8,056 nucleotides of DNA from Aquabacterium sp. (GTDB taxonomy: Bacteria > Pseudomonadota > Gammaproteobacteria > Burkholderiales > Burkholderiaceae_C), in assembly GCA_030654555.1 (NCBI GenBank), contig JAURXG010000617.1:1-8056 (forward strand), written 5' to 3'. The translations under genes were made by a program, and so were the position numbers. The notes under the pieces are model-generated. The model ran no database searches and was not told the origin of the DNA. It was given only the letters and a program-made list of their open reading frames with translations. This document shows, piece after piece, positions 1 to 5,864 of the stretch. The number at the start of each line of letters is the position of its first letter. Positions within the stretch are counted from its first letter, which is position 1.

Positions 1-405
1 CCCACGCTGGCGGCCAAGATGGAAATGCCCGAGGACAAGATCCGCAAGATCATGAAGATCGCCAAAGAGCCGATCTCCATGGAAACGCCGATCGGTGACG
101 ATGACGACAGCCACCTGGGCGATTTCATCGAGGACACCAACAACACCGCCCCGATCGAGGCTGCCATGCAGGCCGGTCTGCGCGATGTCGTCAAGGACAT
201 CCTCGACAGCCTGCCGCCGCGCGAGGCCAAGGTGCTGCGCAAGCGCTTCGGCCTCGAGATGAGCAACGACCACACGCTGGAAGAGGTGGGCAAGCAGTTC
301 GACGTCACGCGTGAGCGCATCCGCCAGATCGAGGCCAAGGCCATCCGCAAGCTCAAGCACCCCAGCCGTTCGGACAAGCTGCGCACCTACCTCGACAACC
401 TGTGA
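1..405 (+). CDS. rpoD: RNA polymerase sigma factor RpoD (sigma-70), C-terminal part
   Basis: This is the housekeeping sigma factor, which directs RNA polymerase to -35/-10 promoters. Only the last 134 residues are present; the frame is open through base 1, so the 5' end lies outside the window. The segment SMETPIGDDDDSHLGDFIED (about residues 26-45 of the fragment) is the region 3.2 'finger' typical of primary sigma factors. Region 4 follows, with REAKVLRKRFGL and the helix-turn-helix TLEEVGKQFDVTRERIRQIE (about residues 92-111) that reads the -35 element. The end, HPSRSDKLRTYLDNL, is the usual RpoD C-terminus. Similarity to E. coli RpoD from memory is near-identical across region 4.2, so the identification is secure. 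A 39-bp gap separates it from the cyclase gene, and I see no clear intrinsic terminator there. Confidence 0.97.
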   Translation, partial: PTLAAKMEMPEDKIRKIMKIAKEPISMETPIGDDDDSHLGDFIEDTNNTAPIEAAMQAGLRDVVKDILDSLPPREAKVLRKRFGLEMSNDHTLEEVGKQFDVTRERIRQIEAKAIRKLKHPSRSDKLRTYLDNL

Positions 406-431
406 CCGGCGGGGCGCCAGAGGTTCGCGGC

Positions 432-437
432 TAAACT
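432..437 (+). promoter_or_regulatory. Candidate -10 hexamer (TAAACT) for a leaderless cyclase transcript
   Basis: TAAACT matches 4 of 6 bases of TATAAT and ends 7 nt before the ATG at 445, so transcription would begin at or next to the start codon. There is no Shine-Dalgarno sequence at a usable distance; the nearest purine run, AGAGG, is about 21 nt upstream. No good -35 box is visible 16-18 bp upstream, so this is only a candidate. Confidence 0.3.
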
Positions 438-444
438 GCCTCGC

Positions 445-1389
445 ATGACGCGCATCGCCGAGCGCACCGTCCTGTTTGCCGATCTCCGGGGCTCCACCGC
501 CCTCTACGAGACGCTGGGCAATGCCGAGGCCACTTCGGTGGTCACCCACACCGTCACCGCGCTGGCCCGCGCGGTGCCGGCCTGTGGCGGCGCGCTGATC
601 AAGACCCTGGGTGACGGCCTGATGGCGGTGTTCGCCAATCCCATGGACGGCCTGCAGTCGGCCCAGCAGATGCACGAGGCGCTCGAGGGCCTGGTCACCC
701 GCGGTCGCGAGCGCGGGGCCTCGCCCGGCCTGCGCGGTCTGCGCCTGCAGGTGGCGCTGGCCCGCGGCGAGGTGGTCGAGATGAGCGGCGACTGCTTCGG
801 CGACGCCGTCAACGTGGCGGCCCGCCTGATCGACCATGCCAGCGACAACGAGACGCTGATCACCGTCGAGGTGCTCGACGGCCTGAGCGCCGAGGCCCAG
901 CCGCGCTTTCGTTCGCTGGGCTGGATGCACCTGCGCGGCCGTGCCGAGCCGGTGCAGGTGCACGTGCTGGGTGGGCGCCGCGGCGTCGACCTGCCGCCGA
1001 CGCAGTTCGGCGCGGTGGCCAGCACGGTGGAGCCCGAGGCGGTGCGCCTGCAGTGGCTCAACCTCAACGAGGTGTTCGACGGCGGGCACATGCCGGTGGT
1101 GATGGGGCGCAGCCCGCAGGCCCACTTCCGGGTCGACGACGGCCGCGTGTCGCGCTCGCATGCGCGGGTGGATTGGCACGGCGGCGTGTTCCAGCTCACC
1201 GACCTCAGCTACAACGGCACCTACGTGCGCTTCGGCGCCGGCGAGGACGTGATCGCCCTCAAGCGCAGCAGCTGCACCCTGCACGGCTCGGGACTGATCG
1301 GGTTGGGCGGCTCGCCCGCCGATCCCACGGCACCCTGCGTGCGGTTCGAGTTGCTGTCGTTCGTCGACACCGTGCCGCACCGGCCTTGA
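445..1389 (+). CDS. Class III adenylate/guanylate cyclase with C-terminal FHA domain
   Basis: Predicted cytoplasmic nucleotide cyclase of 314 residues that makes cAMP (or cGMP) from the triphosphate. The N-terminal catalytic domain (about 5-176) begins with FADLRGST, giving metal-binding D13. IKTLGDGLMAVF supplies K53 and the second metal Asp, D57. GDCFGDAVNVAARL supplies D116, N123 and R127. The Lys/Asp specificity pair (K53, D116) is the ATP-type, and the transition-state Asn/Arg pair is intact, so the enzyme should be active as a homodimer. The FHA domain (about 200-305) shows MGRS (R222), VSRSHA (S236, R237, H239) and YNGTY (N257, G258), the residues that bind phosphothreonine in this family. 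There is no signal peptide, membrane segment or HAMP domain, so regulation must come through the FHA domain or a partner. A single-domain receiver follows after 22 bp and may be co-transcribed. The ATG at 445 is the only start that keeps the full catalytic domain, although it has no Shine-Dalgarno sequence. ATP specificity is inferred from residues only. Confidence 0.9.
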   Translation: MTRIAERTVLFADLRGSTALYETLGNAEATSVVTHTVTALARAVPACGGALIKTLGDGLMAVFANPMDGLQSAQQMHEALEGLVTRGRERGASPGLRGLRLQVALARGEVVEMSGDCFGDAVNVAARLIDHASDNETLITVEVLDGLSAEAQPRFRSLGWMHLRGRAEPVQVHVLGGRRGVDLPPTQFGAVASTVEPEAVRLQWLNLNEVFDGGHMPVVMGRSPQAHFRVDDGRVSRSHARVDWHGGVFQLTDLSYNGTYVRFGAGEDVIALKRSSCTLHGSGLIGLGGSPADPTAPCVRFELLSFVDTVPHRP

Positions 1390-1411
1390 CCAGCGTGGGG
1401 CCCGCGTTGCG

Positions 1412-1807
1412 ATGACCCACCCGGCGCCGCTGCGGGTGCTGTACGTCGAGGACGACCGCGTCAGCGCCCTGCTGTTCGGCCAGGCCTTGTTGGCCGAAAC
1501 CCGCATCGAGCTGTGCATCGCCGAAGACGGCGCCGAGGCCCTGCTGATCGCGGCGGCCTGGCCGCCCGAGGTGCTGGTGCTCGACGCGCACCTGCCCGAC
1601 ACCGACGGCCATGCGCTGCTGCAGGCGCTGCGCGCCTTGCCGGGCCTGGCGCAGGTGCCGGCCATCATGTGTTCGGCCGACAGCGAGCCCGAGGACCTGC
1701 AGCGGGCGCGGCAGTCGGGCTTCATCGGCTACTGGGTGAAGCCGCTGGGGCCGGATCAGGCCCGGACCGATCTGCTGGCCCTCCTCGACGGCCCCGCAGG
1801 ACGGTGA
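1412..1807 (+). CDS. Single-domain response regulator (CheY-like receiver)
   Basis: A 131-residue protein that is almost entirely one receiver domain, with no DNA-binding or enzymatic output domain. The acidic pocket is D14 and D15 (VLYVEDD), the phosphoacceptor is D58 (VLVLDAHLPDTDG), the conserved Ser/Thr is S88 (PAIMCSAD), and the conserved Lys is K110 (YWVKPL). All the residues needed for phosphorylation are therefore present. Such stand-alone receivers work as phosphorelay intermediates or act by protein-protein contact. No histidine kinase lies in the window, so its kinase must be encoded elsewhere. It follows the cyclase-FHA gene by 22 bp on the same strand with no strong ribosome binding site, which suggests co-transcription. 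A role in controlling the cyclase is possible but is only inferred from position. The family is certain; the partner is unknown. Confidence 0.92.
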   Translation: MTHPAPLRVLYVEDDRVSALLFGQALLAETRIELCIAEDGAEALLIAAAWPPEVLVLDAHLPDTDGHALLQALRALPGLAQVPAIMCSADSEPEDLQRARQSGFIGYWVKPLGPDQARTDLLALLDGPAGR

Positions 1808-1822
1808 GCGCGGGCCATCAAC

Positions 1823-1828
1823 GACAAT
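1823..1828 (+). promoter_or_regulatory. Candidate -10 hexamer (GACAAT) just upstream of hemH
   Basis: GACAAT matches 4 of 6 bases of TATAAT and ends 8 nt before the hemH ATG at 1837. This is almost the same layout as at the cyclase gene. The spacer CGCGCCCG holds no Shine-Dalgarno sequence, so a leaderless hemH transcript is possible. No convincing -35 element is visible. Confidence 0.3.
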
Positions 1829-1836
1829 CGCGCCCG

Positions 1837-2919
1837 ATGACTTTCGCCCCCGAACCCCCCTACCGCCACGGCAGTGCGCAGAAGACTGCCGTGCTGCTGG
1901 TCAACCTCGGCACGCCCGATGCGCCCACCCCGGCGGCGCTGCGCCGCTACCTGGCCGAGTTTCTGTGGGACCCGCGGGTGGTCGAGATTCCGCGCGCGCT
2001 GTGGTGGCTGATCCTCAACGGCGTGATCTTGCGCACCCGCCCGGCGAAGTCGGCGGCCAAGTACGCCTCGATCTGGACCGACGCCGGCTCGCCGCTGCTG
2101 CATTGGTCGGCACGGCAGGCCGATTGCCTGCAGGCGGCGCTGGCCGCGCGCGGCCATGCGGTGATCGTGCGCCACGCGATGCGCTACGGCCAGCCGGCCG
2201 TGGCCACGGTGCTCGATGCGCTGCAGGCCGAAGGCGCCACGCGCGTGCTGGTGCTGCCGCTGTACCCGCAATACGCCGCGGCCACCACTGCCAGCGCCAT
2301 CGACGCCGTGGCCCAGTGGGTGATGCGCTCGCGGCGCCCGCCCGAGCTGCGCTTCGTCAACCGCTACCACGACCTCCCGGGCTACATCGCCGCGCTGGCC
2401 GCCAGCGTGCGCGAACACTGGGCGCGCCAGGGCCGCGGGCAGAAGCTGGTGATGAGCTTTCACGGCGTGCCCGCGCGCAGCCTGGCACTGGGCGACCCTT
2501 ACCACTGCGAATGCCACAAGACCGCGCGCCTGCTGGCCGAAGCGCTGGGCTTGGCGAAGGACGAGTGGATCGTCACCTTCCAGAGCCGGCTGGGCCGCGC
2601 CAAGTGGCTGGAGCCCTACACCGAGCCCACCGTCAAGCTGCTGGCCGAGCAAGGCATCCGGCGCATCGACGCGATCTGCCCGGGCTTTGCGGCCGATAAC
2701 CTCGAGACGCTGGAAGAGATCGCGATGGAGGCCAAGGATGCCTTCCTGGGCGCCGGCGGCGAGCAGTTCAGCTTCATCGATTGCCTGAACGACCGCCCCG
2801 ACTGGATCGCCGCGCTGGCCGACCTGAGCCTGCAGCACCTGCAGGGCTGGCCGCTGGCGGGCACGGCCGCTGACGAGGCCCAGCGCCAGCGGGCGCTGGC
2901 GCTGGGCGCGACCGACTGA
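1837..2919 (+). CDS. hemH: Ferrochelatase (protoheme ferro-lyase)
   Basis: Inserts Fe2+ into protoporphyrin IX, the last step of heme synthesis in the classical pathway. The 360-residue length fits bacterial HemH. The N-terminus has AVLLVNLGTPDAPTPAALRRYL (about 18-39), the standard start of the fold. VLPLYPQYAAATTAS (138-152) forms part of the active-site cleft. MSFHGVP contains the essential His (H209), and CPGFAADNLETLEEI contains the conserved Glu (E290). The frame is open upstream to about 1513 inside the receiver gene, but the ATG at 1837 is chosen because conserved sequence starts about 17 residues later and the upstream extension is low-complexity Arg/Ala/Gly sequence, antiparallel in character to a real protein. 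An H223-C-E-C-H227 cluster follows the active-site loop; its function is unknown. The gap to the receiver gene is 29 bp. The gene ends 27 bp before the convergent PEP-CTERM gene. Confidence 0.97.
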   Translation: MTFAPEPPYRHGSAQKTAVLLVNLGTPDAPTPAALRRYLAEFLWDPRVVEIPRALWWLILNGVILRTRPAKSAAKYASIWTDAGSPLLHWSARQADCLQAALAARGHAVIVRHAMRYGQPAVATVLDALQAEGATRVLVLPLYPQYAAATTASAIDAVAQWVMRSRRPPELRFVNRYHDLPGYIAALAASVREHWARQGRGQKLVMSFHGVPARSLALGDPYHCECHKTARLLAEALGLAKDEWIVTFQSRLGRAKWLEPYTEPTVKLLAEQGIRRIDAICPGFAADNLETLEEIAMEAKDAFLGAGGEQFSFIDCLNDRPDWIAALADLSLQHLQGWPLAGTAADEAQRQRALALGATD

Positions 2920-2920
2920 T

Positions 2921-2943
2921 CCACGTCGTGGCGCCGACGCCGC
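2921..2943. other. Inverted repeats in the hemH / PEP-CTERM convergent gap
   Basis: The 27-bp gap between the two facing stop codons holds CCACG-T-CGTGG (2921-2931), an 11-bp odd palindrome. It overlaps a hairpin with arms GTGGCG (2928-2933) and CGCCGC (2938-2943), loop CCGA, with one G-T pair. No T-tract follows on either strand, so this is at best a weak bidirectional terminator. Confidence 0.3.
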
Positions 2944-2946
2944 CGA

Positions 2947-5727
2947 TCAGCTGCGCCGCCGACGCGCCCACCAGCCCAGGGCGCCGATGCCCGCCAGCAG
3001 CAGAGCCGCACTGCCGGGCTCGGGCACCGGCGTGGCGGTGAAGCTGGCGCCGCCGCTGGGGCTGAAGCTGAAGTTCTGGAGGACGTAGGCGTCGGACTGC
3101 GCCTCGAAGGTGGCGGTGGCAAAGGCCTCGGGCGCCAGCACCTCCAGCGCGCCATCGTCGGCGCGCAGCTTGAAGAAGGTGTCGACGTCGAACAGGTCGG
3201 CGCGCGCGAAGTCGGTCGGGTCGGTGGCGCCGAGGAACCGGAACTCGACGTTCAGGTGCGTCAGGTCCAGCGGTTGCCCGGCTCCGAAGATCACCTGGTC
3301 GGTGTTGAAGCCGCCGTGACCATCGGATTCCACTTCCAGGATCATCCGGCTGCCGGCTTCGGCGACGAAGCCGCCGTTGATCTCCAGCACGCCTGGCGAA
3401 TTGCCTGGCGCAAAGATGCCGCGGTTAGTGATCTGGCCGTTGATGGTGCCGGTGCCGCCCAGGAAGCCGTTGGTGCCGATGACGATCTGGCCGGCGTTCA
3501 GCGTGCTGTTGATCAGCACGAAGGTGCCGGTGCCGCCGTCGTCGTTGCCGGTGGCGGTGTCGGTCTTGCGCGCGCCCACGCCCAGCCAGCCGGCGGTGAT
3601 GGTGGAGCCTTCGGAGGCGATCACGGTGCCGTCGCTGCCGCTGTTGCGGGCGACCTGCATCACCCCGTCCACCAGGTCGATGCTGCTGGCGCCGCGCAGG
3701 CGCAGAAAGCCCGAGCCCTCGCGGCCGACGGTGAAGCTGTTCAGGCCCGGCTGCGTCTGCGCCTGGATGCGCGAGCCGCCCTGCAGCGTGAGGCTGCCCT
3801 CGCCGCCCGCAAACGCCCCCGAGCCACCGATCGACACGCCGGCGCCCGCGCTGCCCGGGTTGCTCAGCGTGACCAGGCTGCCGTTGCCGAGGGTGGCCAC
3901 ACCGATGCCGGTGCCGCCGGAGCCGATGACGAAGAAGGCACCGGACTGGTTGCCCGCTGTCTGCTGGCCGCTGAAGTTCAGCGTGGCGTTGTCGACCTTG
4001 AGCACGCCCACGCCGCCCGATCGCCCGACCGCCATGCCGATGCCGCTGACCAGCGCCTGGTTGCCGACCGTGAGCTGCCCGTTGCTCTGCGGACCGACGC
4101 CCACGCCGATGAAGGTGTCGTCGCCGGTGACACGGATCTCCGATCCCGCATCGGTGAGCGTGGCGATGCCACGCCCGCCGACGAAGGTGTCACCACGACC
4201 GCCGATGTACAGCGAGGTGCTGCGGCGGATGTCGGGCATGGATGCGGCCCCGCCTTCGAGCAGCAGTTTGCCGCCGCCGGAAATGTTCAGGAAGCCCGAC
4301 CCTTCACGGCCCACCAGCACCACCGGATTCAGGGTCTCGGCAGCCGTGCCTGGCGCCGAAGAGGTGCTGCGCAACAGCACCACGCCACCGCTGCCGATGT
4401 TCAGCGTGCCCGCCGAGTTGGCATCCCGGCCGAGGCCGATGCTGGTGCCGTTGGTGGTGCCCGTGGTGGTCAGCAGCTCGAGGCGCCCGCCGTTGCTGAC
4501 GGTGACCGTGCCGTTGCCACCATTGCGACCGATCTCCATGACCGCCGCGCCGGTGACACCGGCGGCCGTGGGGGTGGTCTGGGCCGCCGCGGTGGCGGTG
4601 TTGTCGATGCGCATCAGCGTGCCGGCACCATCCACCAGCAGGCTGGCCACCCCGCCGTTGCGGCCCACGCCGGTGTAGAACATGCCGTCGGCCAGGGCCC
4701 CGTTGCGCAGTTCGACCGTGGCCGTGCCAAACGCCGAGGTGCCGATGTTGAAGATGCCCGACTTGCCGACAAAGTGCAGCCGAGAGTTGGCGCCCGACAC
4801 GAGCATGTCGGTGCGCCCGCCACCGGACGACAGGTTCAGGATCGTGTATTTGTCGCCATCGCCTTCCAGGCGCATCTCACCGCCACCGGTAACGGCCAGC
4901 GTCGCCCAGGCGTTGCGGTGGGTGGCGGTGGACACGTTGGCATAGTTGCCCGGCTCCAGCGTGCCGCCGGTCACCCGCCACAACGAGCCCGCGCCGGCGA
5001 TGGTGACATCGGCGAAGCTGCGTTCGCCGCCGTTGGGGCTGCCGCCGCCGGGCGCCAGGCCCAGGCTGGCGCCGTCGGTGACCAGCGTGCCGCCGGCCAG
5101 CACATTGACCGTGCCGCGGGTGGTGCCACCGGGCGTGCCGAAGGTAAAGGCATCGATCGGCGGATGGAACACCGCCAGCCCGCCCACGCCGAAGTAGCGC
5201 AGGAAGCGCGCCTCCGAGCCTGTCCCGGTGACGGTGAAGCTGCCGGTGCTGCCGGCGGCATTGCCGATGAAGTTGTTGCAGTAGTGGTTCAGGCCCACGC
5301 AGGCCGCGCTGTTGGCCCGGCCGTCCAGCAGCGCGCCATCGGCCACGGTGAACTGCCCGCCGCCCCAGCCACCGACCTCGAATCGGTTCAGGCTGCCCTG
5401 GTCGAAGCCGTTGCCGGTCAGCTCGATGCGGCTGCCGACGCCGGTGAGCAGGCCGCTGCCGGTGCCGGTCTGGTTGAGGCCGAAGACCAGCGAGGCCGCC
5501 TGCAGCAGGCTGCCACCGTCCACCAGCAGGTGGCCCGCGCTGCCATTGCCCACGAACAGGCCCTTGGTGGGCAACAAGGCGTTGACCGGGTCGACCGGCA
5601 CGTTGTCATTGGTGAACCAGGAGCCCTCGACCAGCACCGCGGCCGATGCCGGCCCGCCCAGCGCCAGACAGGCGGCCACGGCGACGATGCTCAGACGTGC
5701 CAGGGCACGCTCGGCTTGACGGTGCAT
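2947..5727 (-). CDS. PEP-CTERM surface/secreted protein with autotransporter-type repeats
   Basis: A predicted exported structural protein of 926 residues. Residues 1-29 are a signal peptide: basic start, hydrophobic core LSIVAVAACLALGG, cleavage after ASA. Residues about 58-768 hold some 18 glycine-rich repeats around the pattern [IV]GxxGGxGxLxVxxGGxL, of the kind annotated as T5SS/PEP-CTERM-associated repeats, which should fold as a right-handed beta-solenoid. GIFAPGNSPGVLEING (770-785) and the following EAGSRMILEVESDG...TDQVIFG segment resemble the end of autotransporter passenger repeats, yet no outer-membrane beta-barrel follows. Instead the protein ends with VPEPGSAALLLAGIGALGWW plus ARRRRS: the PEP motif, a membrane segment and a basic tail, recognised by exosortase. 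No exosortase or exopolysaccharide gene is in the window. The only mature-chain cysteines seen are C143 and C150. The ATG at 5727 has a good ribosome binding site (GGAGAG) and gives the intact signal peptide. The specific role (matrix, adhesion, floc formation) is not shown by the sequence. Confidence 0.93.
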   Translation of the reverse strand: MHRQAERALARLSIVAVAACLALGGPASAAVLVEGSWFTNDNVPVDPVNALLPTKGLFVGNGSAGHLLVDGGSLLQAASLVFGLNQTGTGSGLLTGVGSRIELTGNGFDQGSLNRFEVGGWGGGQFTVADGALLDGRANSAACVGLNHYCNNFIGNAAGSTGSFTVTGTGSEARFLRYFGVGGLAVFHPPIDAFTFGTPGGTTRGTVNVLAGGTLVTDGASLGLAPGGGSPNGGERSFADVTIAGAGSLWRVTGGTLEPGNYANVSTATHRNAWATLAVTGGGEMRLEGDGDKYTILNLSSGGGRTDMLVSGANSRLHFVGKSGIFNIGTSAFGTATVELRNGALADGMFYTGVGRNGGVASLLVDGAGTLMRIDNTATAAAQTTPTAAGVTGAAVMEIGRNGGNGTVTVSNGGRLELLTTTGTTNGTSIGLGRDANSAGTLNIGSGGVVLLRSTSSAPGTAAETLNPVVLVGREGSGFLNISGGGKLLLEGGAASMPDIRRSTSLYIGGRGDTFVGGRGIATLTDAGSEIRVTGDDTFIGVGVGPQSNGQLTVGNQALVSGIGMAVGRSGGVGVLKVDNATLNFSGQQTAGNQSGAFFVIGSGGTGIGVATLGNGSLVTLSNPGSAGAGVSIGGSGAFAGGEGSLTLQGGSRIQAQTQPGLNSFTVGREGSGFLRLRGASSIDLVDGVMQVARNSGSDGTVIASEGSTITAGWLGVGARKTDTATGNDDGGTGTFVLINSTLNAGQIVIGTNGFLGGTGTINGQITNRGIFAPGNSPGVLEINGGFVAEAGSRMILEVESDGHGGFNTDQVIFGAGQPLDLTHLNVEFRFLGATDPTDFARADLFDVDTFFKLRADDGALEVLAPEAFATATFEAQSDAYVLQNFSFSPSGGASFTATPVPEPGSAALLLAGIGALGWWARRRRS
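3424..5556 (-). repeat. Coding region for about 18 degenerate glycine-rich beta-solenoid repeats
   Basis: Units start near residues 58, 116, 153, 201, 327, 352, 398, 431, 471, 507, 539, 566, 600, 632, 666, 691, 716 and 749 of the PEP-CTERM protein, spaced roughly 25-60 residues with longer insertions near 160-320. Core words recur: VGRNGG, IGRNGGNG, VGRSGGVG and VGREGSGFL (twice, at 472 and 668). Repetition is at protein level; the DNA copies have diverged. Unit borders were drawn by eye. Confidence 0.6.
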
Positions 5728-5731
5728 GGGG

Positions 5732-5737
5732 CTCTCC
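5732..5737 (-). promoter_or_regulatory. Ribosome binding site (GGAGAG) of the PEP-CTERM gene
   Basis: On the minus strand GGAGAG is followed by CCCC and the ATG at 5727. The core GGAG lies 6 nt from the start codon, which is a good distance and supports this start over later ATG codons. Confidence 0.7.
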
Positions 5738-5750
5738 GGTGGTGAGTATC

Positions 5751-5764
5751 CTGACGTTAGTCAG
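5751..5764. promoter_or_regulatory. Inverted repeat CTGAC-GTTA-GTCAG upstream of the PEP-CTERM gene
   Basis: Perfect 5-bp arms with a 4-nt spacer, 24-37 nt upstream of the PEP-CTERM start codon. It is placed where it could be an operator near the promoter or a 5' leader hairpin. No known regulator motif was recognised, and no confident -35/-10 pair was found around it. Confidence 0.4.
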
Positions 5765-5794
5765 ACGCGCCGCCAGCGCATCCGGGTAAGCAAG

Positions 5795-5822
5795 GAGGAC
5801 CCCCCCAACTCAGGGGGGCCTC
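5795..5822 (-). terminator. GC-rich hairpin, possible terminator of the tctCBA operon
   Basis: GAGG (5795-5798) pairs with CCTC (5819-5822) and CCCCCC (5801-5806) with GGGGGG (5813-5818), with a 2-nt bulge (5799-5800) and loop AACTCA. The stem lies 43-70 nt past the tctA stop. In the minus direction only the weak pyrimidine tract TCCTTGCTT follows, not a true T-run, so intrinsic termination is plausible but not certain. Confidence 0.45.
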
Positions 5823-5830
5823 ACCACGTC

Positions 5831-5862
5831 AACCGGCCAACCGACCAACCGGCCAGTCGGCC
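5831..5862. repeat. Degenerate 16-bp tandem direct repeat after tctA
   Basis: AACCGGCCAACCGACC (5831-5846) is followed directly by AACCGGCCAGTCGGCC (5847-5862); 13 of 16 positions agree. The pair ends 2 bp before the tctA stop codon, so it is entirely in the 3' untranslated region. CCGAC (5841-5845) can also pair with GTCGG (5856-5860). Confidence 0.5.
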
Positions 5863-5864
5863 CC

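Larger units (their letters stand above)
5728..5864. other. Intergenic region between the tctA end and the PEP-CTERM gene start
   Basis: These 137 bp must hold the 3' end of the transporter operon and the promoter of the PEP-CTERM gene, both read on the minus strand. From tctA outward it contains a degenerate direct repeat, a GC-rich hairpin, a promoter-like TTGCTT on the minus strand (about 5788-5793) without a matching -10 at 16-18 bp, the CTGAC/GTCAG inverted repeat and the ribosome binding site. No small gene with coding character was found. Confidence 0.6.

Noticed and set aside
406..444. rpoD terminator in the gap before the cyclase gene
   Set aside because: Only short GC pairings are possible and no T-tract follows.
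1513..1836. N-terminal extension of hemH into the receiver gene
   Set aside because: The extension is Arg/Ala/Gly-rich, overlaps the receiver gene in another frame and has no ferrochelatase homology; conserved HemH sequence begins shortly after the ATG at 1837.
1756..2838. Minus-strand open frame opposite hemH
   Set aside because: Low-complexity shadow of a clearly conserved ferrochelatase.
3256..5745. Very long open frame (829 codons) on the plus strand opposite the PEP-CTERM gene
   Set aside because: It mirrors the repetitive, high-GC minus-strand gene, has Ala/Gly/Arg/His-rich low-complexity sequence and no recognisable domain, while the minus strand has a signal peptide, repeats and a sorting signal.
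5788..5793. TTGCTT as the -35 box of the PEP-CTERM gene
   Set aside because: No -10-like hexamer lies 16-18 bp downstream, so I did not list it as a promoter.
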